A DNA stretch of 64,000 bases from Microcebus murinus (Eukaryota > Chordata > Mammalia > Primates > Cheirogaleidae). The stretch spans positions 49,135,001 to 49,199,000 of the forward strand of contig NC_134117.1 in NCBI RefSeq assembly GCF_040939455.1. The letters are read 5' to 3'. Under the pieces are notes generated by a model. It saw only the letters and a program-made list of their open reading frames with translations. It did no database searches and had not been told where the DNA came from. Every line of letters starts with the position of its first letter. Position 1 is the first letter of the stretch. Made by a program: the position numbers and the translations under genes. Of the stretch, positions 1 to 12,465 are shown piece after piece.

Positions 1-37
1 TCTGGAGGCAAATGACATAAATCCAAACAAATTCTTT

Positions 38-190
38 CTTTCTTTGAGCCTCAGTTTTCTCCTCTGTAAAATGGAAAATCAATGATATCTACATTATGGG
101 ATTGACATGAAGACAGAATGTAATAATATAGATTAAGTACATAGCACAATGTGTTGTATGTGCACTGGTTTAGTATCATTACTGTGATTA
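38..190 (+). mobile_element. MIR SINE
   Basis: Carries ..gagcctcagttttctcctct-gtaaaatgg.., the most conserved MIR stretch, and the 3' ..acatagcacaatg.. part. Confidence 0.75.
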
Positions 191-329
191 TCATGGTTTT
201 GAAAACAATAGCATTCTTCTCCCAATTGTTATTGCAAAAAGTGAAAAAGAGGAGGAAAGATGAATTTTTAATAATGGCTCCCATTTTGTAAATGTATGCC
301 AAGGCCATATGCGTTAGAATAGTATCCAG

Positions 330-505
330 AATCCTCATAGCAGCCCTGTGAAGTTGGCATTATTTCTCCCATTTATCAGATAAAGCATCTAAGAAGTATG
401 ACTCAGAGAATTTCAGTGCCTTGCCCAAGGTAACACAGGCATTAAGAGGTGAAGCTGGGATTAAACCCAAATCTGTATAACTCTAAAGCCTTCATTCTCT
501 CAACC
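330..505 (-). mobile_element. MIR SINE, antisense
   Basis: Complement of the MIR core: ..cccatttatcagataaagca.., ..ccttgcccaaggtaacacag.., ..aagctgggattaaacccaaa... A second MIR lies 140 bp to the left in the other orientation. Confidence 0.8.
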
Positions 506-510
506 ATCTT

Positions 511-871
511 GGTCTGCACTTTTCTTTTTTTTTTTTTATTTTGGCATATTATGGGGGTACAGATTTTAAGGTTTCAATAAATGCCCATTTCCCCCCCTCC
601 CCCCAAAAGTCTGAGTCTCCATCATGACCATCCCCCAGATGGTGCACATCTCATTCACTATGTATGTATATACCCGCCCCCCTCCCCCCTCCCACCTGCC
701 CAATACCCTATTACTGTAGCACCTATGTGTCCACTTAGGTGCTACTCAGTTAATACCAGTTTGCTGGAGAATATATCTGGTGCTTGTTTTTCCATTCTTG
801 GGATACTTCACTTAGTAGTATGGGTTCCAGCTCTAACCAGGAAAATATAAGGTGAGGTCTGCACTTTTCTT
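511..871 (-). mobile_element. Young L1 3' end, 5'-truncated, with target duplication
   Basis: T-run at its left, then the reverse complement of the lemur L1 3' terminus (catattatgggggtacag..), including the C-rich tract that is the complement of the G-rich L1 3' UTR. A 16-bp direct repeat ggtctgcacttttctt (511-526 and 856-871) flanks the insert at 527-855. The copy is nearly identical to the L1 3' end at 39600-39900, so it is recent. An open frame running through it is only the antisense of the L1 tail. Confidence 0.92.
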
Positions 872-3442
872 GAGGAAAAAAAAATGTTTTATGATTTAGT
901 GAAACTTTTTTGGAACTGTTTTGCTCTGGCTGAGATTTCTGGACCCACTCTTTTTATCCTACCTCTGAATGTTTTACACTGAGATTTTTCACTGAGGTAT
1001 TCTTCCTTTCTGGTTTCGAAGTCTTTTTTCTTTTTTTCTTTAAAAAAAATATCCCTGAATACTGAACTCCGTTGATTATATTCCCCCAGTTTCTCTGAAT
1101 GGCACTCACCAGCCTCTCTTGTCTTCTAGAAACATGTGCCAAATGTGCCTGTGCACTAGTTCTCCTGCATCTTAATTGCCCCTGCTCAAGGGAAAGATTG
1201 ACTATTGTGATTAAAAACTGAATTTCTGGCCAAAAACCTATATTAGTATACCCCAATTTTTGAGTGTTACATGCCTAATAATAGACTGAGTGTTGTGTGT
1301 GGTGGAGAAAGGGGTGTCTATGTGTGTGTGTTTCCACTTTAGATGTCCTGGAGTTTATCTTCTCTCTAAATCTCACCATTCAACTTGAACATCCATAGGG
1401 CCAATAAATGCAATAATATAATGATATTAACACACTGGTGACAAAAAAAAAAAAAAAGGATTGTCCTCTAGAACAAAGTTTTTAACCTAGGGGTCCAGAC
1501 ACACTGTTGCATTTCAATTACTTGTGACATGTGTCATGGGGGCTATAATTTAATGGTAATAATGATAGCTCAAATACTGAAATTGGAAAATCATTTAGTA
1601 TTTTTTTCATAAATTAGAGTTGTTTCAAGGTTATCCCTCTAATTACATCCTTTCACTCACTTGCATTCTGATATACTTCCCAGAATAGGAAAGAAAGGGA
1701 TAGAGAGCTAAAGTGGAGTTTCTAGAAATCAAGGTAGACACTCACCCTATTAATACAGTGTTCAGTGAAATTGACCTACTCATAAGAAATATATTTGTCA
1801 TGTTAATGTGCATCATAGCAGAAAAACAAAAATTGAAAAGTTTTAGATGGTCTCCTTTAGGAACCAGAGAATGAGGCTAACTAACAGGTTAATTGTATTT
1901 AAAGATCTTCCCTATAAAACTAATATAAAACATAATATTGCCATCCTCTAAGATCCAAGATTCAAGGTCCAAATTATTTTTTAACAGTATCCATCTTTCC
2001 CATTTAGTAAGTATTCAAATTATTTTGATTCACCATCTATGACATCTTCTGTGGCAGATACTATTAGTTGCATATCCAGTAGCCATTTGTCCATTCTTTC
2101 TCAATAATGAAATCCTGATTTTATTCAGACAGCAATCTACCTGGGCCTGAGGAATAGCTCACAATTGGTTTTTCACCCTCTACAACTGATTGCAGTAGGG
2201 GTGTTTCATGTTATGCATTCCTGACTAACAGGGTAGGAGAAAGTCTGATAGGGTGGTTCTGGGAAAGATTCTTTCAAGTCATATAAAGAGAATGCCCACT
2301 CTCTTATTTCTTAAAAAGTAGTAGTGTAAAAAACATAAAATTTGGAGTTGCTACATCCATATTCAAATTATTTATTTAAAAAAAGCACAATAGTAAGAAA
2401 CAAATGATGACAGAGGAAATCAGAAAGAATCCAAGTTTAATAATATTAAAAAACCTTGGAACAACCATAATCTGGAATTTTTATGATTTAAGTCATTGAT
2501 AATAAGTTTTGTTGCTTTCAACTAAAAGTATTTCTCTTTCCAAATCCCATTGCCACCCACCTCCTTACTTCCAGCCCAGTAGTTCAGATGAAGATGATGC
2601 CATCAGTCTCCTGGCTGGTTTTCCACATTCCAACCATGTTGGAGACTTTTGTGGCAGCTATTTCTCTCCAGCACTGTCTGCTTTGCATCACATTCATGTT
2701 CAAAAACAGACAGACATGCCTTACTATGGGTATGCATACTATGCACACTGAGTGTGACATCGCATTCTTATTTAAACTCCCAGATCATAGCTTTACTTAA
2801 GTGTGACTAACTACTCCATTTGGTATTGCTCACCTACAACTAGTTCATCCTGCCTCCATAATTGGAATTCCAAACTATTTTACCCGTGGAATCACACACA
2901 CCCCATTCACATCTATTTCTCTCGCTCTCTAATCCAGAGCTTTGAAGCAGAGTTTCTATTATTTCCATGAAAATAGTGACTGTAGTTATGGATCAAATAA
3001 CATAGTATTGTTCAACAATTTCCTGAGAAAGAAATACAAAAACATGGGCAGAGAGGTCACTTAAAGAAAGGGAGAATGAAACACTCGGAGATTGGCTGCA
3101 TTGAGGAACAAAGGAAAGCTCACTGAGGAGTAAAAGATCTCAGGTATCAAGAGGTCGGAGTTTTCATCTTAAATCATTGCTTGGAGACCAATGTAAAATG
3201 GCCATTCATTTCAGGGTGCTCTGTAGTGTTTTAGAGCATAGTCTGGGGCCTAATGGTGCAGAAATGGAGATCTCACAGTCTAATAGAACCACAGCAACAC
3301 TCAGACTGAAGAGATTGCCAAGTAGAGAAGTAGTGTTCATATACCCATATCCCCCCACTCACTCCCAATAAGCAGCTGAAATTACAAGATGCACAAACCA
3401 GTGAAATTTGAGTTATTTCTTTCAAGATAACACCATGCATAT

Positions 3443-3504
3443 AATACTTGGGTTGGCTGCCAGCCATGGAGATGAGAGAGAATAAAAAAAAAATACTTGG
3501 GTTG
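3443..3504 (+). mobile_element. Minimal retroinsert with target duplication
   Basis: aatacttgggttg occurs at 3443-3455 and 3492-3504. Between them lie only 36 bp (gctgccagccatggagatga.. ending in an A-run). The pattern fits target-primed reverse transcription of a few dozen bases; the source is unknown. A simple duplication with a filler is the alternative. Confidence 0.5.
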
Positions 3505-5044
3505 TTAAAGCTTAGAAAATTTTGGGCTACGATACTAATCTTTTGTCCTAAGAAGGTATCTTTGAAGATATCATCAATCCTTTGAAAAATCTACCATCCA
3601 AATGAATTAAAAAGAAGTTTTTTTTGTAAGGAGATGCTAAAATATGTTTTTATAGGATCTTTTTATTTCAAGATTATCAGAAATGGATATCTACCAATGC
3701 CATAAAGATAATTTCCACTAACTTGCTGGTTTTTTTCTTTATTTTATAGTTCATCTTATAATCATGTCATGTTTCTGTTTTGCTCTCTTTTAAGATACCT
3801 TGTTATTATGTTTGAGCATGTTGATTTATTTGAATTAAGCAGAAGAACTGACAGAGGTAACATTCTATGCTAGAATTTTGGTGAATTGAAAATACTTGTT
3901 TTTCCTTTTACAAAATTTAACTCAAGATTTTTTTTTACCTGTAAGAAAAACCTCCCTTTAGCAATGTTACAGACAATGCAGTTCAAATGATGATAAAACA
4001 GGATGGGTGTCAATATTTTATTATTTCTGATTATGTTATCCTTTTAGTCCAGCAAAATGGTTGGTATACCTCAGGCCCATTGTGTGTGTGTGTTTTTTCT
4101 TTCTCTATTTTTTTGTTAATTGTTTTTAAGTTGGCAGACAACATTGCATGCTTTTTAATCATGTACAATATCCATTCCAGTTTATGGAAAAGCTTTTGCA
4201 CTGAATATAGAAGTCTAAGGATATCTTCAATGGGTGAGCTTTTATGGGTAATGATACAACCAAGCTATAGTTCAGCTTTTACAAATGCATATTTTATTGG
4301 AACTGTCAAGAAGCGAAGTGGTCTGTGGAACAGTCAGTCAAGATTTTAGATAATGAGGTTTTTACAACAGCATGGAAGCAAAAGTATCAATTCTGCTTCT
4401 TTGTGCAGATACCTGATGCATCTTGGCTCCAGGCTTTTCAATTTATTGTTCAAAATCCTACCAGGGAAGACAAATGACTATCCCCAGTTGTCTTGTAACG
4501 ACGGTAAAGCTTCAGTTAGAGAATTTATACCTGGATTTAGAAGGGAGACTGTATAGGTTGTTCGAATTTAAATCCAATAATAGTTAAGTGTTGATTAAGA
4601 CACTTAATTTCTTTAAATTAACTCTTGGTATCTTGTATTAAAACAGTTAGAGCGCAGATATGTTCTATGTATTCCCAAATACTTTGGTCAAATCACTCAT
4701 TTCAGATATATATAAGTCACAAAACCACATGTATTCATGAAACAATAACAGTAGTTGTTTGAAATAACATAATAAAAGGGTCTAGATCTACAGACTCTTG
4801 GTGGCATCTATCTTGAATTCCCTCTTACTCTTCTTTGGGTCGATAAAAGTACATGCCATTTTGTTGGACAATATCTATGACTTCAATTAATGTTCATACA
4901 CTGAAGCATTGCATACCTCTTGTTTGGGTTCTACTATCATATTTCCAATTGGCTCCTAGAAAATTACACGTAGATGTTCTGTAAGAATTTCAAAGATAAT
5001 CCAAGCTTTCTGCATAGCAAATCAGCATAATTGTTAAGAATGAT

Positions 5045-5290
5045 TAAAAACAAAGACTTCAGAAGCAAATGGCCCAAGTTCAAAACTTGTCTCTGGTACT
5101 TATTAACCGAGGCCCCTGGATAATTTATTTAATTTCTCTGTGTCTCAGTTTTCTCATCTGAAAAACAGACATAATAGTTATATCTATCTACTAAAATTAA
5201 CATGACAATTACATAAGTTATATATGTATATCTCTGTATTTAAGCACTTGTGATAGTGTCTGGTACATAGTATGTAACTACCTGTAAATT
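5045..5290 (+). mobile_element. MIR SINE
   Basis: Near full length: ..tctctgtgtctcagttttct-catctgaaaaac.. and ..gtgtctggtacatagtatgt... Confidence 0.75.
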
Positions 5291-5329
5291 TTTAACTACT
5301 ATTCCAAAACTGTGCCTATTCTACTCACA

Positions 5330-5915
5330 GACCCCAAGATGTACTCATTCTAAATCTCTCTTAATTGTAAACCCACTTCTTCAACTTTATATACATTTCA
5401 AAAATGCAAGTCAATGTCCTTTTTACATGAACCACTGAGAGAGTCTTCCCTTAGTTCCCCTTTCTTTAATTCACCCAGAATTATAAAATATAATTCTGAT
5501 AACTGCTTTCCTGTGTCATAAACTTCAATACAGCATTAATAACCATAGACTAAAGCCCAGAGTATTAACCATGTAATAACCTCAAATGACTTTGCCAACC
5601 TTATTGTCCACCACTCTAAGTTACTCACAGTTTCTTTCTCATGTTATAAAAAGAAAATTATGCTCCCACGACTTTGTGAATGTTTGCATCTTGTCCAAGA
5701 GTTTCTTTCTTGAATTCACACTTATTCTTTAAGATTCAGCTGGATTATCCCAGTCATTCTCTAGCGAGATGGTGATGATTTCCCCAACACCATTCTCCCT
5801 TTTCAGTTAGAGACCATCAGTAATTTCTTTGTGCTGCCTATTGTATTTCGCACATATGCTGTACTTCTATTATAGCACTTAGCACAATGAACTGCTATTT
5901 CCTTGTGATTTCCAC
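5330..5915 (+). mobile_element. L2 LINE 3' region
   Basis: Diverged L2. The right half keeps the ..ttctttaagattcagctgga.. and ..tatagcacttagcacaatga.. landmarks of the L2 3' end in plus orientation. Confidence 0.6.
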
Positions 5916-7009
5916 TGAGAAAACAGATATAAAGCTAAAGATGTAAGATAAACAAAACTCTAATTTTATTTGATTGTTGGCTCACGTTTAAGTGGTGATT
6001 ACATTTTTTCAAAGATTCTGGAGAAATGACTATCATTTTCTTTGATTCTGTGGATCTGATAAATCATAATACTTTGTAAGCATGTTTGGCATGCTGAAAT
6101 AACCAAAACGAAGGGTGGAAAAGAAATGCCGCTTAATCAAAGCAGGTTCAGATTTACTGTCCTATGTTCAAAAAAAAATACATCATGGGCTTTTTTCATG
6201 TTGCCTTGAGAAAAATCAAGACCATTTAAAAGAAAAGAGGTTATTGATTCAAATACTTTACCAAGGGATTTTTAAAGACTTTTTAAAGGAAAACAGTGGC
6301 CATGGGCCATCTCAGTAGTTATTCCTGGGGTAAGTTTAGAAAATAAAGCACCCTCTGAATGAGGTGAATATTGTATCTTGGAGTATGTGATTCCATTGAA
6401 TCTGGAATCTGAATGCTTTGTTCCACTTTCCTGACTTTAATACTTAAACATACTCTATAAACCATCTGAAACCAAAGCTACAGGACTAAGTCTAAATTTG
6501 ACCTATTGGTATCAGGAAGATAATACATAATTACTTTGCTCTCCTTAGTGAATTTAAGTTCTCTCTCCTATGTCAGAAAGATGATGCAAAACATGGCTCA
6601 ATGTCAAAACGCAACCTGTCACATCTATAACCTTGAGATTATTTATTGGAACTAAGCATATGGTAAGATGATTGGAGACTTAAAGAGGGTGGTAGAGGCT
6701 TGACAGAAGGAAGTCTGATTTATAACCTTTCTCATCCATGAACTTTTCAAAGACTTTCATTTAATGTTTTTGCTGGATCCCAGCCCTGAATTTATTTAAC
6801 CTTTGTGTTTGTGCCAATTTATCCACACCTTTGAGGTCTACCTCACCCCAGAATCTGAACCAATCTTGGCCAGAGACAAGGGCCTATAAGGCATCTTTGG
6901 CAGGTAGCTCAACAAGTTAACATTGAGTTCCTCTCCCTGCCAGCCTTGTTACTAAGTTGGCTTGTTCAATCCCTCATAATTGTGTTCAGACTTCTAATCT
7001 GTAACTGGA

Positions 7010-7195
7010 GGACAGCAGAGGATAGCAGAAAGAACTTTTGAACCATAAGTCAACAGACTAAATAGTCAATGTACACTTTGGCTACTGAAAAATTTTTTCC
7101 TAGTTACTTAACATCTCTGAGCTCCAATTTGTTTGTTTGTAGGTAGGTTACATTGAATGATTTATAAGGTCCTACACAATTCTACAATGTTAAGA
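7010..7195 (+). mobile_element. MIR SINE, diverged
   Basis: ..tagttacttaacatctctga-gctcc.. marks the MIR core; the flanks have decayed. Confidence 0.55.
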
Positions 7196-8789
7196 GTCTT
7201 AATTGTTACCCTTTTCTTCAGGTCTTCCACAGACCCCTTAAAATCTTGGCAGATCATATCAGTGTCTAGAATCCTTTACTTAAATTATCATGCTTAGTTC
7301 TTTCATATATGCAAATTATCTGCCTACCCACTCATGATGAATATTCTCTTGATTTCATGGAGATTTGGGGGAAAGATATCTGTATTAACATTTTCTTCTG
7401 TCCTTGGCATTTCCTACAAATTAACTATGTCCCAGCCTCATATAATTCTGTGAGTGTGCTCTAGCCCCTAATGCTAGCCTCCCTGGAGTAATCCTTCTAA
7501 ACTCTTAGTGAACAAGTAAAACATCACCAACCTACATATACATTTGTTTCTAAAACTGCTATTATCATACTGCAGTTTTCACAATATAAATAATATCCTA
7601 AGATGTGATTATTTGATGAACTGCATAACTATAGGTTTCTTTTTGCTTTAGCAAGATTATTTAGAATAAAATATAGGGTGGTGGTTTTGGGCAAAAGTAA
7701 TCTTTTGGGCAAAAGTAATCTGAACACCAAACCTTTTAATCTTGATTAATAAAGGGACAAAATGAAATATCCTAGAAAGGAACTGTATATTATTAATAGA
7801 AAGAATAAGTTAAATGGAATTGAATAGGTTGTTCATGTTCAAATCAATGCATTTGAGTACCTACTAACTGATAAAGTATTAATAAAATATCCCAACCAAA
7901 ACCAGTTCTAATTTATCATTTTACATTAAATTCCCAGAATTTAGTATTCACCTTAACACATAAAGAGAATTTCAGAATCTACAAGAAAGGAGGGCCCTAA
8001 GCAGACATTGTGTAAAATCCAGATGGACAGCACTTTTCAATGTGGAATATACCTGCTTCTTGTATTTCTAAACCAAAAGATATTTTTAAAGTACTATTCA
8101 ATTTTATTTCATAGTAATTAAGAAATTTACAGATAGCTATTGAGAGGCGGTATGATATTTGATGACATCGAGCCCCAGATTAGTCTAAAGCATTGATGAT
8201 CCACAGGGTATAGCCATTTTTAGCTCTCACTCTGGCTCCAACAAAACAGAAAAGTGGGAAACTGCATCACTGTAGTATGCATTATATATTGATGGCTACT
8301 ATTCACTCTGATGTTATTATGGATTATGTTAGGCAACCTATACTGAGACCTTTTCATATCATTGAAAGGAGACTAAGCAAGATTTGGCACAAATGGAAAA
8401 ATGGTGAAATATTTATATTAAAAGGGTATGTGAGTTCATTTTACTTAGAGATCTGTGATTGTACACACTTGTGGTTTTAGCAAAAGTAGAATTTAGATGC
8501 ATAGGCTTCTATCCCTGCAGTGAAATAAAATATTTTCTGATTTAAGGACCATACTCTAAGCATTTCAATCTTATATATAGCAAAATGCTGGCCTTCCCAG
8601 ATTCTCATTCAAATGTTGGTATTATAGCCTATTCATAAATCAGTTGTGAAACTTGCAATGCTTTTCACAAAAGAAAACAATATTTTACATGGTAGTATGC
8701 TTTCTCCTCAGCCTGTCCATTTTAACTTTCTTGTTTAACTCAAGTTGTATATAAAGTATATGTTATAGTGATCCAGAACCCCACAATAA

Positions 8790-8965
8790 TAATTAGTATT
8801 TATTGATTCTTACAATGTCTTACATCCATTATCACATTTAATCCTGAAAGCAAACCAAACAAATCTTAAGGGTATGTGAAATTGAAATTCCCATTTTATA
8901 GATGAGGAAAACGAGGTTAATGATCTTTTCCAAGACCACAAATCTAGTCAAACTGTATAGTTAAT
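8790..8965 (-). mobile_element. MIR SINE, antisense
   Basis: ..ttcccattttatagatgagg-aaaacgagg.. is the complement of the MIR core. Confidence 0.75.
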
Positions 8966-8999
8966 ATTTTCATAGCTTAAATGCACATTAAATGGTGAT

Positions 9000-9185
9000 T
9001 ATGTACTAAGCATTATTAAAGAGTTTTATATATATTTTAATCATTTAACTGTCATAGAACATTTATACCATAGATCTCTGTTTTACAGATGAAACATAGA
9101 GATCCATGGGCACAAAATTTATAATAAGAGCAGGATGTGCCCCCAGACAGACTGGCTCCACGGTCCCTGTTCTTAACCATGGTCC
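9000..9185 (-). mobile_element. MIR SINE, antisense
   Basis: ..tctgttttacagatgaaac.. followed by ..cggtccctgttcttaaccat... It is the second of two tandem antisense MIRs, perhaps separate insertions. Confidence 0.65.
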
Positions 9186-10349
9186 AATACTGGCTTCCAA
9201 ATCCAGGAAAACTCAAAACCCAGGTCTACTTTAAAGTCAGTGTTTATCTTACTGCACACCATTGCCTCTCTAACAACATGCATAACGGTATGTGGAATAA
9301 TAAAATGTATTCAATATGGCAAGTCAGGATTCCTGGAACATTTAAGCTACCCAAGTCTTTCCCATACAGAAAATAAAGCCAGAGACTGCATCTTTCCCCC
9401 CAGATGAGCAAGGGAAATTCAATTTGCTAGAAATAATTCCAGAGAGCTGGGCTATGGGTTTATAAGGAGAAGGGGACCAGGCTTTATTCAAGTATGACTC
9501 TGGATTCAGTCACAAGTTTGGAATGTTATTCTTGTTAGTTCCTCTATTATCTCAAATGTCCCAATGACTGTCTCACCATCTCATTTTGCATTTTGTGTCT
9601 CCATTAAATTGATCTAATCTTTCCTTCCCAAATGGGATTGTAGTTGGTCTCAGAAAGTATCCTCTACCTGCTGGATACTTAATCAAACACACAGCCCTAA
9701 AATCTTTAAAACATGTTGACAACTTTCAACAATGGAGAGAAGGAAAATGGGTAAAGGTGGTATTTTGGAAAGGCTCAACTTTTGTGTATGTCTTCTTTCT
9801 AGAACTGGTGTTTCTGGATCACTCCATTTTAACAGAAGATATTCATCTCATGTAATTTCCTGCCCTTGGCCCTTACCACCACCTGGTTTGTTTTGTTTGT
9901 TGTTTAGATGGCATATATTTGACATAAGCGAGTCTTTAAGGTATCAAAGGAGTAAGTAGATTTCAGAGAAGAACTCCATACTCATTTGTTCATTTTTCAT
10001 TAAAACAGGCTTATCTGAAAATCATTTAAAGACAATTTAGGGCTAGATGCAGGATAGGCTTTCCTGTGGTACGGAGGGTAGTTGGAGATACATTAGTACT
10101 TGGGGATGATAGCAAGGATATTGCTGCTGGCAGAACTGAAATAGGGAGAAGCATCTATACAGGTTTATTTTCACTGCCTCTCTTCTTTCTCTTTACCAAT
10201 ATGCCTTCTGAACTTCTTATGGGGAGAAGTACAAAACTGGATTTGGGTGAGAGAATGAAAACTGAAAGAATATTTAGCACAGAGGAACTTTATATTGCTA
10301 ATCTAAAATCTATTACTTATTTATACTTAAATATTTAGGTTTGTGATAC

Positions 10350-10595
10350 AGTAAAATGTTCTGGTTAGAAGTGCAAGCCCTGGATTGAGAATCTTGGTTC
10401 CACAACATACCCATTGTGTTACCTCAGGGATCACTTAGTTTTTGCCTTAGGTTTTAATTGGCAAAGTTGTGATAATTACGGAGATCTCATAAAATTATTA
10501 TAAACATTAAATAAAATAATACACATAAAGAACTGAAAACATTTTCTGGTATATAGCAAGCACTAGTAAGAATTAATTCTTGTCATTGTTATTGC
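10350..10595 (+). mobile_element. MIR SINE
   Basis: ..ggttagaagtgcaagccctg.., ..gttccacaacatac.., ..cataaagaactgaaaac.. and ..ctggtatatagcaagcacta.. follow the MIR order. Confidence 0.65.
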
Positions 10596-11127
10596 TACTG
10601 AATAGTTATGTTACTTTTAATATGCATTATGATCCAGATGCTGGTATGATAGTTTCACAACACAGAGAATCTATACAAATCACAACTGTACATATGTCCT
10701 CAAATATTAATATTACTAAGATTCTCTAATGAGAAATAAAACCATTTTCTGAAGTGACATGGGACTAACAAAATCGTCAAATAATCTCACATCAAACCCA
10801 CTTGCTGCATGCAACTACTAGGGTGAATGGTAGGGTAGTGAAGCAAACCTTTCTATCAGGATTTCCATTTACCTTGGCTCATGGTATAACAGAAAGAAAA
10901 AATGGCCTGAGGAAAGGAAAATGGCAAAAATATTTTCTCTTTATAACATCTACCACTTTTTTTTTACTGGGACTAAAACCTACATCTCTGCCTCAGACCA
11001 GTGGTCAGAGGGGCAGGGTAATGTCATCTGTGCTTTGTGCTATAGGAGATGGCTCAGCTCCACCCAGATCAGGCAGGTCACAGAAGTTTGGGTGGAGGTC
11101 ATGGATATCTGAACAGATATATATATT

Positions 11128-11794
11128 TTTTTCTCTTTAAATAGATGCTTTATTATATCCACAGGCGATAAAATCCCAGAGCTACTGTTAGGCATGTAAA
11201 TATAGAACCTGCTAAGTATTTAATATTATCAAGCTTGTGCGACTCGAGCATGGTTTTGAGGCTGGCAACCTCAGTTTCTATCTTCCTGTCTGTTTGGGTG
11301 AGGGCCCGATCCTGCTGGGCATGCAATGCCATTATTTCTGTTCTTAATTCCAGCAGCTTCCTTTCATTCATTGAATACAATTCTTTTACTCTGCTCTTTT
11401 CTAGATTGAAGTCTAACTTGGTATCTGTTCGGACTTTGATCACTTCATCCATTACTTGTTGTTTTAATTGATGTAGTTCGAGTTTTATTTTCTCATTTTC
11501 TGCTCTGAGGGCTGAAAATTCACTCTTCTCCAAAATAATCATATCCTTTTTCACATTAGCAATCTGAGACATTATTTGCTGAAGAGTGATCTCCTGCTGC
11601 ATCTTGGTGACCATGTCTTTGTAGACAACATCCATGTTGGCCTCCATGATCTTGACCAATGCAGGTACAATGATTTCTGCTTGTTGAGTAGTAAACCCAT
11701 TTTCTTCAAGTAAGCACACTAAGGTCATGAGATTGTCGTCCTTGAGATGGGACAGACTATGATTGAATAGCAATTGCCTGAAGCTAAATGGCAC
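11128..11794 (-). pseudogene. MCUR1: Processed retrocopy of MCUR1 (CCDC90A), 5'-truncated
   Basis: A minus-strand open frame of 213 codons (11794-11153) without introns. From about residue 25 it follows mitochondrial calcium uniporter regulator 1: LVCLLEENGFTTQQAEIIV, a long coiled coil (DMVTKMQQEITLQQ.., SALRAENEKIKLELHQLKQQ.., ALTQTDRKIETEVASLK) and the C-terminal membrane anchor YLAGSIFTCLTVALGFYRLW-I. MCUR1 is an inner-mitochondrial-membrane protein that acts with the calcium uniporter. The N-terminal part of the parent (about 359 aa in human) is absent. Just upstream of LVCLL the match to the expected ..DTHAL appears shifted by a one-base insertion, so the first ~20 residues of the open frame are not authentic. 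The stop codon overlaps an AATAAA, and a short A-run follows ~20 nt later (T-run at 11128-11135 on the plus strand), the mark of a reverse-transcribed mRNA. CCDC90B is the alternative parent, but its sequence differs more. It lies in the CTNNA3 intron in the same orientation as the host gene, so it may be carried in that transcript. Confidence 0.85.
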
Positions 11795-12035
11795 CCCTTT
11801 AAAAGCTCTATATTTCTGCTTATTAGTAGGATGATGGAATTATAGATAGTCTTCATCATCCTCATTTGCCAGCAAATGAATAAGCTCTTTCTTTCTCCTC
11901 AAACCACTTGTTCTTGTTCTTCTGATGTGGCCTTGGGGACAAGTGCTGAACATGGACAATACAAGAGCTTAGGAAGGTGTAGACATCGTGGACAGGTCCC
12001 TACTTTACGACTCAATTTCAATACAAAGCGTATGG

Positions 12036-12250
12036 GTGAGGTTTGGAGTCAGTAAGAATTGAGTTCTTCCCCTGGTTTGATCTCAGAATAAGTATGTAAA
12101 TATGGGCAAATTATTAAACTTTCATGAATCATACACCCATCATTTATGAAATAGAGATGAAAATACTTACACAGTGAGTATATAACAACTAAAGGGAGGT
12201 GATATATATATATAAAGCATAGCACCTTATATATACACCAGGGTTTAGCA
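12036..12250 (+). mobile_element. MIR SINE, diverged
   Basis: ..gtttggagtcagtaagaatt.., ..atgggcaaattattaaactt.. and ..tcatttatgaaatagagatg.. align with MIR landmarks. It lies just upstream, in transcript terms, of the MCUR1 retrocopy. Confidence 0.6.
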
Positions 12251-12334
12251 AGTTAGCTATTCTGACATTATTATAACTTTTAAATTGGAAAACCTAGCAA
12301 AAATTTACCTTTTTAGAACAATAATTTATGTAAC

Positions 12335-12465
12335 TATGCATTTTTATTTTTATTTTTAAATTTTGTTTTATTTCAGAATATTTCAGGGGTACAGTTTGGT
12401 TACAAAAATTGCTTTCGTACTATTTGAGTCAAAGTTATAAGTGTACCCATGCCTCTACATATGTA
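12335..12465 (-). mobile_element. Old L1 3' terminus, antisense
   Basis: T/A-rich start followed by ..ttcagaatatttcaggggta.. and ..tttggttacaaaaattgct.., a diverged version of the complement of the L1 3' end. No target duplication seen. Confidence 0.7.

Noticed and set aside
581..850. Open frame shared with 39803-39606
   Set aside because: Both are the antisense of the same L1 3' terminus.
7682..7724. Direct repeat gggcaaaagtaatct
   Set aside because: A ~20-bp local duplication without any other structure; not evidence of a CRISPR or regulatory array.
11235..11471. Plus-strand open frame of 78 codons
   Set aside because: Antisense shadow of the MCUR1 retrocopy.
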